From assembly GCF_019931165.1 (NCBI RefSeq), contig NZ_JAIOUP010000012.1:1-64000 (forward strand): a stretch of DNA of 64,000 bases. Reading direction: 5' to 3'. The position numbers and the translations under genes were made by a program. Of the stretch, positions 44,510 to 53,906 are shown piece after piece. The notes beneath the pieces were generated by a model. That model did no database searches and had not been told where the DNA came from. It was given only the letters and a program-made list of their open reading frames with translations. Positions within the stretch are counted from its first letter, which is position 1. The number at the start of each line of letters is the position of its first letter. Origin of the DNA: Schnuerera sp. xch1 (lineage in GTDB: Bacteria > Bacillota > Clostridia > Tissierellales > Tepidimicrobiaceae).

Positions 44510-46480
44510 TTAGCTAAAACCTAATAAACTACCGATTTGGAATACTAATACAGCCATAATCCATCCAATTACAAAACTATATACAGCACTAAAGATTGTC
44601 CATTTATATGAGTTGGTTTCTTTTTTTATAGTACCTAAAGTAGCAGCGCACGGTGTATATAATAGAGTCATTATCATAAAGGAAACGGCAGATAGTGGAG
44701 TAAAGGCTGTTTGTATTGCTTGAGTAAGTTGTACTCCATCTTCTACTCCAGCATATATCATGCCTAAAATAGCGACTACAGCTTCTTTAGCAGCTATTCC
44801 TGAAAACAATCCTACAGAAGCCTCCCAAGTTCCAAAGCCTGCTGGTTCGAATATTGGAGCGATAAAGGTTCCTATACCTCCCAATAGGCTGTTTTGGCTA
44901 TAAGGTTCTACTCCCATAGGTAGTATTGCTAAAATCCAAAGCATAGTAACAACTATAAGAATAGTGGTGCCTGCTCTTTTTAAAAATTCAGATACATTGT
45001 CCCACATATTTCTTAAAACATTTCTAGGAGTTGGAAGCCTATAAGGAGGAAGCTCCATGATGAAATAAGAAGGCTCTCCTTTAAATAATGTTTTACTGAA
45101 TATTTTGGCTACTAACAATGCAACAATTATTCCTAAGGAATATAATGAGAACAATACTAATCCTCCATTATTAGGGAAGAATGCTGATATAAATAATAAA
45201 TATATTGGAATTCTAGCTCCACAAGACATAAAAGGATTAATTAAGATAGCAATCATTCTATCCCTCTTATCTTCTAGAGTTCTTGTAGCCATAACTCCTG
45301 GAACATTACAACCAAATCCTATTATCATGGATATAAAGGTTTTACCTTGAAGTCCTAAGGCTTTCATTATATTGTCCATCACATATGCAGCTCTTGCCAT
45401 ATATCCACTATCTTCTAGAAATCCCATTAGCATATATAGAACTAAAATAAGTGGAATGAATTCTACTACGGCTCCCAATCCGCTAATAACTCCATCAGTA
45501 AAAAAGGATACTAGCCATATTGGCGAACTTAAATAAATAAGTAGCTGTTCCAAGTTTTCACCTAATATCTCTATTCCAGTGCCTATTATTCCACCTAATA
45601 GATCTTCTCCTATAACAAAGGTTAATTCGAAGACAGCAAACATAATAAGGGCAAATATGGGTAACCCTAAGAACTTATTAGTTATTATTTTATCTATTTT
45701 ATCTGTTAAAGTTTCCTTATTATCTTCAGGTAATTTCACAGTTAAATTTGATATATTATTTATGAATTCATATCTTTTATCAATAATTTCTAACTCATAG
45801 TTCCCAATTTGATTCTTTAATGTATCATTTTCATTTAACATTTGATAAATATATTCATCTCCCTCAAGAAGCTTTATAGCAATCCACTGATGAGGGTAGT
45901 CTAAATTTTTTTTACTTAATAATCCTTTTAAGCTTTTAATTTCTTTGTCTATATTTTCACCATAGCTAATATTAGCTTTATAATCTATATCTTTATTAAT
46001 CAATTCTACGGCTTCATCTATAAGTTTGTCTATTCCCTTTCTTTTAGATGCCACAGTGGGTATTACGGGTGTACCCAACTTTTGAGATAGGGTTTTAATA
46101 TCTACTTTGATGTTTTTGGTGTTTGCTTCATCTATCATATTTAAAGCTATTACTACCTTGGCTCCCATTTCCAATAGTTGAGTAGTTAGATATAGATTTC
46201 TTTCAATGTTAGTTGCATCTACTACATTTATAACTACATTTGGGTGTCCTTTTAAAATATAATTCCTTGCTACAATTTCATCTTCAGAAAAAGAACCAAG
46301 GCTGTAAGTACCAGGTAAATCTACAACGTTATATACGACATCATTAAATTTAAAATTTCCCTCTTTCTTTTCAACAGTAACACCCGGCCAATTCCCTACA
46401 CGTTGATTGGATCCTGTTAAGGCATTAAATAAGGTGGTTTTACCGCTATTAGGATTACCAACTAATGCTATTGTATTCAT
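44510..46480 (-). CDS. feoB: Ferrous iron transport protein B
   Basis: 656 residues. The G domain has G1 GNPNSGKTT (8-16), G3 DLPGTYSLG and G4 ALNMID. The membrane part has two Gate motifs, including GFGCNVPGVMATRTLEDKRDR and SCGARIPIY, with the conserved cysteine in each. GTP-dependent Fe(II) uptake. Start ATG 46480; feoA lies 36 bases upstream. The C-terminus is normal. Confidence 0.95.
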   Translation of the reverse strand: MNTIALVGNPNSGKTTLFNALTGSNQRVGNWPGVTVEKKEGNFKFNDVVYNVVDLPGTYSLGSFSEDEIVARNYILKGHPNVVINVVDATNIERNLYLTTQLLEMGAKVVIALNMIDEANTKNIKVDIKTLSQKLGTPVIPTVASKRKGIDKLIDEAVELINKDIDYKANISYGENIDKEIKSLKGLLSKKNLDYPHQWIAIKLLEGDEYIYQMLNENDTLKNQIGNYELEIIDKRYEFINNISNLTVKLPEDNKETLTDKIDKIITNKFLGLPIFALIMFAVFELTFVIGEDLLGGIIGTGIEILGENLEQLLIYLSSPIWLVSFFTDGVISGLGAVVEFIPLILVLYMLMGFLEDSGYMARAAYVMDNIMKALGLQGKTFISMIIGFGCNVPGVMATRTLEDKRDRMIAILINPFMSCGARIPIYLLFISAFFPNNGGLVLFSLYSLGIIVALLVAKIFSKTLFKGEPSYFIMELPPYRLPTPRNVLRNMWDNVSEFLKRAGTTILIVVTMLWILAILPMGVEPYSQNSLLGGIGTFIAPIFEPAGFGTWEASVGLFSGIAAKEAVVAILGMIYAGVEDGVQLTQAIQTAFTPLSAVSFMIMTLLYTPCAATLGTIKKETNSYKWTIFSAVYSFVIGWIMAVLVFQIGSLLGFS

Positions 46481-46516
46481 TTAAATCCTCCTTTGACTAC
46501 AAGTAGAATCACTATT

Positions 46517-46753
46517 TCAATTTTCTACTATTATTTTTTCGGCTAAACCTCTTCCTATAGCAATTTTATTTCCGGACAAGGAGAGTATTATAGGACCTAT
46601 ATCATTTTTTACGACTTTAATATTAGCTCCTGTATTCAAGCCCATTTCATAAAGTCTTCTAGTAGCATTATATCCTGCACATATTTTGTTAACTTTGCAA
46701 TTATCACCAGGATGTAATTGAGTTAAATATATAGGTTTTAGTGTAGTTTTCAT
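46517..46753 (-). CDS. feoA: Ferrous iron transport protein A
   Basis: 78 residues, SH3-like fold: LTQLHPGDNCKVNKICAGYNATRRLYEMGLNTGANIKVV and the end IAIGRGLAEKIIVE. Activator of FeoB. ATG 46753 after AAAGGGG. First gene of the operon, with a Fur-like box upstream. Confidence 0.9.
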   Translation of the reverse strand: MKTTLKPIYLTQLHPGDNCKVNKICAGYNATRRLYEMGLNTGANIKVVKNDIGPIILSLSGNKIAIGRGLAEKIIVEN

Positions 46754-46783
46754 TGTGTGTCCCCTTTCTTATATATATGGAAC

Positions 46784-46798
46784 TGATAATCAATATCA
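46784..46798 (-). promoter_or_regulatory. Fur-box-like operator upstream of feoA
   Basis: TGATAAT-C-AATATCA is a 7-1-7 inverted repeat with one mismatch, the Bacillus-type Fur core, 31 bases before feoA. Repression by Fur with iron is the natural reading. Whether the local regulator is Fur or another metal sensor is unknown. Confidence 0.65.
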
Positions 46799-46880
46799 AT
46801 TATTTCTATAAATATAATAATATACTTTAGCGATAAAAGCAATAGTATAAATTAATATAATTAAATTTGGAGAAAATATG

Positions 46881-46938
46881 TTTACAAAGATAGGGTGACG
46901 GGGTATAATAAAGATATGCTACCCCCGGCAGGGGGGTA
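46881..46938 (+). promoter_or_regulatory. copA promoter with CsoR operator
   Basis: TTTACA (46881-46886), 17 bases, TATAAT (46904-46909) make a consensus promoter. The following TACCCCCGGCAGGGGGGTA (46920-46938), a G/C-rich dyad in AT-rich DNA, is the CsoR operator type (TACCCC...GGGGTA). A half-site-like TAGGGTGACGGGGTA overlaps the -10. CsoR encoded at 49570 should repress here and let go on Cu(I). Confidence 0.85.
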
Positions 46939-46960
46939 AGATATAAAAGGAGTTGATATT

Positions 46961-49333
46961 GTGACAGCTAAAGAAATAGCTATAGGTGTACAAGGCATGA
47001 CTTGTGCAGCATGCTCTGCTAGAGTAGAAAAAGCTTTAAAGAAGCAGGAAGGTGTCATAGATGCTTCCGTAAATTTGCTTGCACAAAAGGCAAATATAGA
47101 GTTTGATGAAGGAAAAATTAATATAGATGAATTAGTTAATACTATAGAAAAGACTGGATACGAAGTACCTCTGGAACAGAAAACTCTATTAATAGAAGGG
47201 ATGACTTGTGCAGCATGTTCTACTAGAGTAGAAAAAGTATTGAACAAAGTCGAAGGAGTAGTTAATGCTAATGTGAATTTATCTACAAATAAAGCGGTAG
47301 TACAATTTCCTTCTGGCACTATAGAAGATGATATTTTAATAAAAGCTGTTGATAAGGCAGGATATAAGGCTGAAGTTGAACTGGAAAGGGATGTAGATAA
47401 AGAAAAGGAAATGAGGGAAAAGGAGATAAAATCTCTTAAAACTTCATTTATAATATCAGCAGTTTTAAGTATACCTCTTTTTGCAGCCATGTTTTTTCAT
47501 ATGGCAGGACAAGAAAATATACTTACTAATGGTTATTTTCAATTGCTACTAGCTACTCCTGTTCAATTTATAATAGGCTCCAGATTCTATAAAGGTGCTT
47601 ATAAGTCATTAAGAGGTGGAGGTGCTAATATGGATGTATTAGTATCCATGGGAACATCGGCTGCTTACCTTTATAGTGTATATAATCTTTTGACAGGAGT
47701 TCATGAATTCTATTTTGAATCATCAGCAGTTATTATTACATTAATATTATTGGGAAAAACATTTGAAGCAATAGCAAAAGGAAGAACTTCAGAAGCGATA
47801 AAGAAATTGATGGGATTACAACCTGAAACAGCTAGAGTAATTAGAGATGGAGTAGAAAAGGATTTACCTATAGAAAAAGTTGAGATAGGAGATATTATAG
47901 TAGTAAGACCAGGCGAGAGAGTACCTGTAGATGGAACTATTACGGAAGGAAATTCATCAATAGATGAGTCCATGATAACAGGAGAAAGTATACCTATAGA
48001 TAAATCAGTTGGAGATGAGGTAATAGGAGCTACTATAAATAAATTTGGTTCATTTAAATTTAGAGCTACAAAGATTGGAAAGGATACTGTACTATCTCAA
48101 ATAGTTAAGATGGTAGAAGATGCTCAAGGTTCTAAAGCACCAGTTCAAAGATTGGCTGACAAGATCTCTGGTATATTTGTACCTACAGTAATAAGTATAG
48201 CAGCTTTAACCTTGTTAGCATTTTATTTAATACAAGGTAATGCTAATACAGGCCTTATTAATGCGGTATCGGTTCTTGTAATAGCATGTCCTTGTGCTCT
48301 AGGATTAGCGACTCCTACAGCAATAATGGTAGGTACAGGAAAGGGAGCAGAAAATGGTATACTCATTAAATCTGGAGAACATCTAGAAAGAGCTCATGAG
48401 ATGAACACCATAGTATTTGATAAAACTGGGACTATAACTAAGGGAGAACCAGAGGTTACTGATATAATAACTAATAAATCTATGGACAGAGATGAACTTC
48501 TTAGGATTGCAGCTACTGTTGAAAGAACTTCCGAACACCCATTAGGGCAAGCTATAGTTAGAAAAGCCGAAGAAGAATTACTAAAGATAACAGAACCTGA
48601 GATCTTTGAAGCAATACCTGGTAAAGGACTTAAAGCTGTATTTGAAGACAAAGAAATATATATAGGTAATAGAAAGTTAATGGAAGAAGCAAAAGTAAAG
48701 ATAGGGAATGAAGAAGGGGAATTGTCTCACTTAGAGGAAGAAGGAAAAACAGCTATGATAGTTGCTATTGATGGAATTATTACGGGAATAATTGCAGTAG
48801 CAGATAAGATCAAGGAAAGTTCCAAGGAAGCTATACAAAGGCTAAAACAGGATGGATTAGAAGTATATATGATAACTGGAGACAATGAAAGAACAGCTAA
48901 TGCTATTGCCAAACAAGTAGGAATAACAAACGTACTAGCAGACGTATTACCAGAGAATAAAGCAGAAGTAATAGAGAATATTAAGTCTAAAGGTAAAAAA
49001 GTTGGAATGGTAGGGGATGGTATCAATGACGCTCCAGCATTAGTATCAGCAGATGTAGGGTTTGCCATAGGAACAGGTACTGATGTAGCTATGGAAGCGG
49101 CAGATATAACCCTTATGAGAGGAGACCTAATGAGTATAGTTACTGCAATAAGGCTTAGCCATAGAACAATGAAAACCATAAGGCAGAATCTATTCTGGGC
49201 ATTTTTCTACAATTCAGTTGGAATACCATTTGCAGTATTAGGTTTCTTGAATCCAATGATAGCAGGTGGAGCTATGGCTTTTAGTTCTGTATCTGTAGTT
49301 ACAAATTCACTTAGACTAAGAAAATTTAAATAA
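46961..49333 (+). CDS. copA: Cu(I)-exporting P1B-type ATPase
   Basis: 790 residues. Two N-terminal HMA domains each carry GMTCAAC (Cys15/Cys18 and Cys83/Cys86). The ATPase core has the TGES actuator loop (MITGESIPI), the membrane CPC in [14 protein letters not shown], the phosphorylation site DKTGT (Asp487), the SEHPLG histidine, and [10 protein letters not shown]. It pumps Cu(I) out. GTG start 46961 after AAAGGAG. Forms an operon with copZ and csoR. Confidence 0.96.
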   Translation: MTAKEIAIGVQGMTCAACSARVEKALKKQEGVIDASVNLLAQKANIEFDEGKINIDELVNTIEKTGYEVPLEQKTLLIEGMTCAACSTRVEKVLNKVEGVVNANVNLSTNKAVVQFPSGTIEDDILIKAVDKAGYKAEVELERDVDKEKEMREKEIKSLKTSFIISAVLSIPLFAAMFFHMAGQENILTNGYFQLLLATPVQFIIGSRFYKGAYKSLRGGGANMDVLVSMGTSAAYLYSVYNLLTGVHEFYFESSAVIITLILLGKTFEAIAKGRTSEAIKKLMGLQPETARVIRDGVEKDLPIEKVEIGDIIVVRPGERVPVDGTITEGNSSIDESMITGESIPIDKSVGDEVIGATINKFGSFKFRATKIGKDTVLSQIVKMVEDAQGSKAPVQRLADKISGIFVPTVISIAALTLLAFYLIQGNANTGLINAVSVLVIACPCALGLATPTAIMVGTGKGAENGILIKSGEHLERAHEMNTIVFDKTGTITKGEPEVTDIITNKSMDRDELLRIAATVERTSEHPLGQAIVRKAEEELLKITEPEIFEAIPGKGLKAVFEDKEIYIGNRKLMEEAKVKIGNEEGELSHLEEEGKTAMIVAIDGIITGIIAVADKIKESSKEAIQRLKQDGLEVYMITGDNERTANAIAKQVGITNVLADVLPENKAEVIENIKSKGKKVGMVGDGINDAPALVSADVGFAIGTGTDVAMEAADITLMRGDLMSIVTAIRLSHRTMKTIRQNLFWAFFYNSVGIPFAVLGFLNPMIAGGAMAFSSVSVVTNSLRLRKFK

Positions 49334-49347
49334 TAGGAGGAATTAAA

Positions 49348-49554
49348 ATGAAAAAAACTATGTTAGTAGAAGGCATGTCATGCAATCACTGTGTAATGGC
49401 AGTAACAAATGCATTAAAGGAATTAGAAGGAGTATCTAAGGTAGATATAAATTTAGAAGATAAAAAGGTGGAAGTTGAAGGAGAAAATTTAGTAGATAAG
49501 TCTTTAAAAGAGGCGGTAGAAGAAGCAGGATATGATGTAGCAGAAATTAAATGA
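49348..49554 (+). CDS. copZ: Copper chaperone CopZ
   Basis: 68 residues, a single HMA domain with Cu(I) ligands in GMSCNHCVMAV. It hands copper to CopA or CsoR. AGGAGG before ATG 49348, 14 bases after copA. Confidence 0.93.
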   Translation: MKKTMLVEGMSCNHCVMAVTNALKELEGVSKVDINLEDKKVEVEGENLVDKSLKEAVEEAGYDVAEIK

Positions 49555-49569
49555 TAGTAGGTGAACATT

Positions 49570-49839
49570 ATGAGTTCAGGTAAAGAAAAGGCAGCCATGA
49601 AACTTAAGACTGTGAGAGGTCAAATAGATGGCATAATCAAGATGATAGAAGAGGATAGATATTGCGTAGATGTATCAACTCAAATTCTATCAGCAATAGC
49701 ACTATTGAAAAAGGCTAATATAGATGTATTAAATTCACATATTAGAACCTGTGTGAAAGATGCCATACTAGAAGGTGAATCCGAGGGAGAAGAGAAAATA
49801 GAAGAGATAATTACTGTAATAGATAAGTATATAAAATAA
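49570..49839 (+). CDS. csoR: Copper-sensing repressor CsoR
   Basis: 89 residues, four-helix CsoR/RcnR fold: LKTVRGQIDGIIKMIEEDRYCVDVSTQI. The Cu(I) triad Cys32-His57-Cys61 is present (YCVDV, NSHIRTC). ATG 49570 lies after TAGGTG; an in-frame GTG at 49561 overlaps that site. Last in the operon, so repression is autoregulated by copper through the copA promoter. Confidence 0.92.
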   Translation: MSSGKEKAAMKLKTVRGQIDGIIKMIEEDRYCVDVSTQILSAIALLKKANIDVLNSHIRTCVKDAILEGESEGEEKIEEIITVIDKYIK

Positions 49840-49851
49840 TGTAGAAATAAA

Positions 49852-49889
49852 ATTGAGTTTTCATTTATAATATAAATGAAAACTCAATT
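49852..49889. terminator. bidirectional terminator between csoR and the XRE gene
   Basis: ATTGAGTTTTCATTTATA and its complement TATAAATGAAAACTCAAT with T-rich ends on both sides. Confidence 0.88.
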
Positions 49890-50303
49890 TCTTATATGAG
49901 GAATTAGTAATTTAATAATATCTTTAATTAAAGATAATTCTTTGCTAGAACAACGGGATAATAAATCGAATAATTCTTTTAAATCACTGTTTAATTCTAA
50001 ATTATAGTTTTTATCATCGGATTCTAATATTGAGAATTGATATTCTAGTTCATTTGTTTTTTTATCATAATCATATGTATTGGATCCATATAATAAGTAA
50101 TCAACTGATACATGAAGTGAATTAGAGATTTTTGATAAAGTTTCTAAGCTCATCCTTCTATCTCCTCGTTCAATCTGTCCTATATAAAATGAAGACAACT
50201 CTACAATTTCTGCTAATCTTTCTCTAGATAGATTTAGACTTTCTCTTTCAGCTCTTATTCTTGACCCTATATTTTTAAAGTTTAATGTTTTTTTGTCGTT
50301 CAT
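49884..50303 (-). CDS. XRE-family transcriptional regulator
   Basis: 139 residues. HTH_3 domain at about 12-70: IGSRIRAERESLNLSRERLAEIVELSSFYIGQIERGDRRMSLETLSKIS. The helical C-terminal part (LKELFDLLSRCSSKELSLIKDIIKLLI) may dimerise. ATG 50303 after AAAGGATGTGAG. Divergent from the Spo0E-like gene. Targets unknown; sporulation- or phage-type regulators have the same build. Confidence 0.85.
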   Translation of the reverse strand: MNDKKTLNFKNIGSRIRAERESLNLSRERLAEIVELSSFYIGQIERGDRRMSLETLSKISNSLHVSVDYLLYGSNTYDYDKKTNELEYQFSILESDDKNYNLELNSDLKELFDLLSRCSSKELSLIKDIIKLLIPHIRN

Positions 50304-50455
50304 TATCTCACATCCTTTAATCTAACTGTATTATTTTAATTATAATATTTAAATATGCAAATAGTATAAAAAAATACTTGCCAAATAGCTTAAGAAATAT
50401 TATCTTATTATATGAGGATGAATTATGAGAAATTTTATCAAAGAGGGGTGGTAAG

Positions 50456-50611
50456 TTGAAGGATGATGCTGATGTATTAAAAGATAAGATTGATATATTA
50501 AAAGATCTGCTAAATAAGCAATTGGATTCAAAAGATTTTGATCGAGAAGAAATACTGAAGATAAGCCAGGAATTAGATATATGTATATTAGAATATTATA
50601 AAAATCAATAA
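50456..50611 (+). CDS. Spo0E-like aspartyl-phosphate phosphatase
   Basis: 51 residues: two helices, the second with the family signature S-Q-E-L-D in ILKISQELDICILEYYK. Spo0E-type proteins dephosphorylate Spo0A-P and hold back sporulation. TTG start at 50456 with GGGGTGG upstream. It is too short for usual length cut-offs. It diverges from an XRE regulator, and a DnaJ-like gene follows. Good evidence that the organism sporulates. Confidence 0.8.
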   Translation: MKDDADVLKDKIDILKDLLNKQLDSKDFDREEILKISQELDICILEYYKNQ

Positions 50612-50675
50612 CTGATACTAAAGAGATGCCGTTGATTTATTATAATAAAATTATTATAATAAATATGAAAATCAA

Positions 50676-50697
50676 TAAAAGTCGAAGTAAGTAAACT
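50676..50697 (+). promoter_or_regulatory. degenerate CtsR-like site before the DnaJ-like gene
   Basis: AGTCGAA-GTA-AGTAAAC keeps the two-heptamer layout of the hsp20 operators with one or two changes per half, about 22 bases before the gene. Heat control is possible but the site may be too diverged. Confidence 0.35.
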
Positions 50698-50718
50698 TGA
50701 TTTAGAGGTGATAAACAT

Positions 50719-51645
50719 ATGGAGTATAAAGACTATTATAAGATATTAGGTATAGATAAGAATGCAAGCAAAGATGATATAAAGAAAGCCTATAGGAAAT
50801 TAGCTAAGAAGTATCATCCAGATTTACATCCTAATGATGAAAGGGCACAGGAGAAATTCAAGGAAGTAAATGAAGCATATGAAGTATTAGGAGATGAAAA
50901 TAAAAGGAAACAATATGATACCTTTGGTAGTGGAAATAACTTTAATCATGGCCAAAATTTTGACCCGTCACAATTTGGATTTGAAAACTTTGGTAATGGT
51001 CATAGATATACTTATACTACAAGTGGTGGGGAAGGATTTAGTGATTTCTTCAATATGTTTTTCGGTGGTAAGGATTTTGGAATAGGAGATATCTTTGGAG
51101 GAAAGAAAAAAGGAAGAAACCCTTTTCGTGGAACTATAAATAAACATCAACAGAAATATGAGTCAAATATAAATATAACCATAGAAGAAGGATACAATGG
51201 AACCACAAAACAAGTTCCGTTAAAAATCGGGAATGAAAATAAGTTTTTGTCGGTAAAAGTCCCAAAAGGAATATTGCCCGGGAAAAAAATAAAGATTAAA
51301 GGCGAAAAAGCAGGAATTGATGGAGATGTTTATTTCAAAGTAAAATTTATGAAAGATGAAAATCTTAAGATTGAAGGGCTAGATCTATATAAAAAGATAG
51401 ATATATATCCTTGGGAGGCTGTTTTTGGAACAAAAAAGGTAGTAGAGACTTTATCAGGAAAAATAAAAGTAACAGTTCCTGAAAATATGGAAGGTGGCAA
51501 AAAAATAAGGATACCAGGGAAAGGCTATAGAGATATGAAGAAAAACAAGGGAGACCTGTATATCGTAGTAAATATAATAAATCCATCTAATATAACAGAT
51601 GAGCAGAGAAGATTATATGAACAGCTAAAGGATAGCGTGGATTAA
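50719..51645 (+). CDS. DnaJ-class chaperone, CbpA-like (no zinc finger)
   Basis: 308 residues. J domain 1-66 with HPD in [10 protein letters not shown], a G/F-rich linker (70-140; [23 protein letters not shown]), then directly the two C-terminal substrate-binding domains ([39 protein letters not shown]). The CxxCxGxG zinc repeats of DnaJ are absent, so it is a type II/CbpA-like Hsp40. A degenerate CtsR-like site lies upstream. Confidence 0.92.
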   Translation: MEYKDYYKILGIDKNASKDDIKKAYRKLAKKYHPDLHPNDERAQEKFKEVNEAYEVLGDENKRKQYDTFGSGNNFNHGQNFDPSQFGFENFGNGHRYTYTTSGGEGFSDFFNMFFGGKDFGIGDIFGGKKKGRNPFRGTINKHQQKYESNINITIEEGYNGTTKQVPLKIGNENKFLSVKVPKGILPGKKIKIKGEKAGIDGDVYFKVKFMKDENLKIEGLDLYKKIDIYPWEAVFGTKKVVETLSGKIKVTVPENMEGGKKIRIPGKGYRDMKKNKGDLYIVVNIINPSNITDEQRRLYEQLKDSVD

Positions 51646-51969
51646 TAATGCAAGATTGTAGGATTATGCGTCGTGATTTGTGGTGAATTGCGGTTCATTT
51701 GGATTATTGTCATACGTTAGCGCCAGGCCGCGACTTACCACATTGCAAACATATGATTGTTTCTTACAATACAGTCATCCTGATTCTATCAGTATAAGAT
51801 TTACTTACGATGAATCTTAAAATCCCAGATACTTCACGAATCTTGAATCGGAGGCGGTGTTGTCCACAAATATGTCTTGACCTAATATACTGTAACTTAC
51901 TATCAACTTAAGTTGTATGTTTATGACATAGAATAGAGAATTGCTGTGATTTGAATTATTGAGTATTGT
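51646..51969. other. structured intergenic segment of unknown nature
   Basis: No gene is visible. The segment is richer in G+C than its surroundings and full of dyads: TGTGGTGAATTGCGG (51679-51693) pairs with CCGCGACTTACCACA (51728-51742) in 14 of 15 positions; TAAGATT and AATCTTA bracket 51796-51819; CAACTTAAGTTG (51904-51915) is a palindrome. Candidates are a structured RNA, a dispersed repeat, or a dead mobile element. No inverted-repeat ends plus target duplication are recognisable. Confidence 0.4.
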
Positions 51970-53550
51970 CTAAAGTTTTCCCGATCTTATTATTGAAATT
52001 AAAAGTAACAATCCAGCCAATCCTGCACCTAGATATCCGAAAATACCTATAGATGATATACCATATATCTGCAACCCCACATTTGCGTTTATAACTAAAG
52101 AAGAGCTTACTAATAGACCAGCTACTATTATAGCAAATACCAATCTGTTTACCATTTTATTTATCATATTAAAAGTTTTAACTGAATCCTTAAGCTCAAG
52201 AGAAAATCTTAATCTGCCTTGTAGTCCAGACTCTAAAAACTCTATTAGTTTTGTAGGTAGTTGAGCAGTTGATTTTATAGAAGAATATAATAACATTATT
52301 ATTTCAGTAGGATTGAGTTCCTTTATTTTACTTGCAAATATTTTATCCCTAAAATACGGAGTAGCTATATCCATTATGGTTAATCCCTTATCAATATTCG
52401 CCAATACAGCTTGAAGAGTTAATAATCCTTTAGCAAGGAGTGTTATATTATGGGGCATACCTATATTATTCTTTTTAGCTATAATAATCGTTTCTTCCAA
52501 TACCTTTGACAGGTTAAAGTCATTGATTGATTCATCTATATAAGAATCATAGAAAATTTCAATATCTCTATATAGATTATCCATATCTATAGTACCTTTT
52601 TTTATTCCGATTGCTAGAAGAGACTTAATTATCAATGTGATATTTTTTGTAGCAGCTCCTTCCAATAACTGATTCATTTTTTTTCTTAAGTTGGGGCTTA
52701 AGTTTCCCATTAATCCAAAATCAATATATCCTATTGTGTTATTATGGATTAATATATTTCCAGGATGGGGATCTGCGTGGAAGTATCCGTCTTCAAATAT
52801 TTGTTTAAAGTAATTATAGGTTATTTTAGTAGCTATGTCATGCATATCATATCCATCTTGTTGCAATTTACCGATATTATCAATTTTTATTCCAGATATG
52901 TAATCCATTACTAATATCTTTTCAGTACAGTATTTTTCATAAACTTGAGGACATGTTATGAATTTTACATTCTTATTATATTCAGAAAACCTTATGATAT
53001 TTTCCATTTCATTTAAAAAGTTGAGTTCCTTTTTAGTTGCAGTACTCAAATCTTCTATTACTTTTCTCATGTCAACAATGTTTTTTGTAGGAGTAATATC
53101 CATAAAGGGAACTAATTTTTTAAGTATTCGAATATCAGATAGCATTCTATTTTTCACAAAGGGTTTTTGAACCTTTACTACAATTTCTTTTCCTGTCATT
53201 AGCTTAGCCCAAAATACTTCTGAAAGAGATGCAGATGCAATTGGAGTTTCCTTAAAGTCTAGGAATATTTTATTGATAGGACCTTTTAATTCAGATTCAA
53301 TGACTTCTTTCATAATATCAAAATTTTCAGGTTTTACATTATCTTGTAGATTTTGTAATTCAGTAATATATTCTATAGGAAGTATATCAGGCCTTGTAGA
53401 TAAAATCTGTCCAATTTTGACAAAGGAAGGTCCTAATTCTTCTAATGCAAGCCTTAATTCCTTCGGGTTCCCTAATCTATTTTTAAATCCATGTTTAATA
53501 AATATCGATACAATTTCTCTTATTCTCTTTTTAGTGTGGTTATTATTCAT
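51970..53550 (-). CDS. ABC1/UbiB/AarF-family atypical kinase
   Basis: 526 residues. The KxGQ signature is KIGQILSTRPD (45-48); the A-rich loop reads ASASLSEVFWAKL; then VKVQKP, the catalytic region FHADPHPGNILIHNN and the metal site IDFGLMG. The C-terminus has two membrane helices (about 470-525). UbiB proteins act on lipid-quinone or isoprenoid metabolism; here there is no quinone pathway in view, so the substrate is unknown. No ribosome site adjoins ATG 53550; see the hairpin at 53559. Downstream of a phasin-like gene. Confidence 0.86.
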   Translation of the reverse strand: MNNNHTKKRIREIVSIFIKHGFKNRLGNPKELRLALEELGPSFVKIGQILSTRPDILPIEYITELQNLQDNVKPENFDIMKEVIESELKGPINKIFLDFKETPIASASLSEVFWAKLMTGKEIVVKVQKPFVKNRMLSDIRILKKLVPFMDITPTKNIVDMRKVIEDLSTATKKELNFLNEMENIIRFSEYNKNVKFITCPQVYEKYCTEKILVMDYISGIKIDNIGKLQQDGYDMHDIATKITYNYFKQIFEDGYFHADPHPGNILIHNNTIGYIDFGLMGNLSPNLRKKMNQLLEGAATKNITLIIKSLLAIGIKKGTIDMDNLYRDIEIFYDSYIDESINDFNLSKVLEETIIIAKKNNIGMPHNITLLAKGLLTLQAVLANIDKGLTIMDIATPYFRDKIFASKIKELNPTEIIMLLYSSIKSTAQLPTKLIEFLESGLQGRLRFSLELKDSVKTFNMINKMVNRLVFAIIVAGLLVSSSLVINANVGLQIYGISSIGIFGYLGAGLAGLLLLISIIRSGKL

Positions 53551-53558
53551 ATTAAGAA

Positions 53559-53582
53559 GCCATCTTGTTCAACCAAGATGGC
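53559..53582 (-). promoter_or_regulatory. hairpin between the phasin-like and ubiB-like genes
   Basis: GCCATCTTG-GTTGAA-CAAGATGGC on the minus strand is a perfect nine-pair stem. The AGGAGGG site lies just before it and ubiB ATG just after, so folding would bring the site to a usable distance; alternatively it is a weak internal terminator (the T-tract is poor). Confidence 0.5.
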
Positions 53583-53591
53583 CAATCCCTC

Positions 53592-53888
53592 CTAAAGTTT
53601 TTTCTCTAGCTCTTCAATTCGGTTATTTAGATTATCTATATCTGTTTTTGTTGCCAAATTTAAGCTATCTATATATGCTTTTACGTCTGTTTCAATATCT
53701 GTAGTGTTTTGATTACCTGGTTGATTATCATTTATAACTCTTTTAAGCTCTTCATTCAGTTGTTTTCCTTGGTCTACTGTCAATTGACCTTTCTGAACTA
53801 ATTCATCTACTAAAGTATTGGCTTTTTCATAGGTCAAAGCTAAAGTACCAATTCCAGCAAGAAACACTTTTTTTAATAGCTCTTCCAT
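53592..53888 (-). CDS. Phasin-family-like helical protein
   Basis: 98 residues. VFLAGIGTLALTYEKANTLVDELVQKGQLTVDQGKQLNEEL matches the small phasin/PHA-granule-like proteins of Firmicutes, followed by a linker and a coiled coil (TKTDIDNLNNRIEELEKKL). Members are often paired with ABC1/UbiB kinases, as here. ATG 53888 is chosen because GGAGGT touches the earlier in-frame ATG at 53894. Function unknown; membrane- or granule-associated. Confidence 0.72.
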   Translation of the reverse strand: MEELLKKVFLAGIGTLALTYEKANTLVDELVQKGQLTVDQGKQLNEELKRVINDNQPGNQNTTDIETDVKAYIDSLNLATKTDIDNLNNRIEELEKKL

Positions 53889-53906
53889 GATCATACCTCC
53901 CTTTAA

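Noticed and set aside
46882-47490. 202-codon open frame antisense to copA
   Set aside because: It is rich in S, T, F and L as expected from the reverse frame of a GA-rich gene. It has no ribosome site or recognisable domain, and copA is certain.
48727-49179. 150-codon open frame antisense to copA
   Set aside because: It covers the conserved P-type ATPase core on the other strand; no supporting signals.
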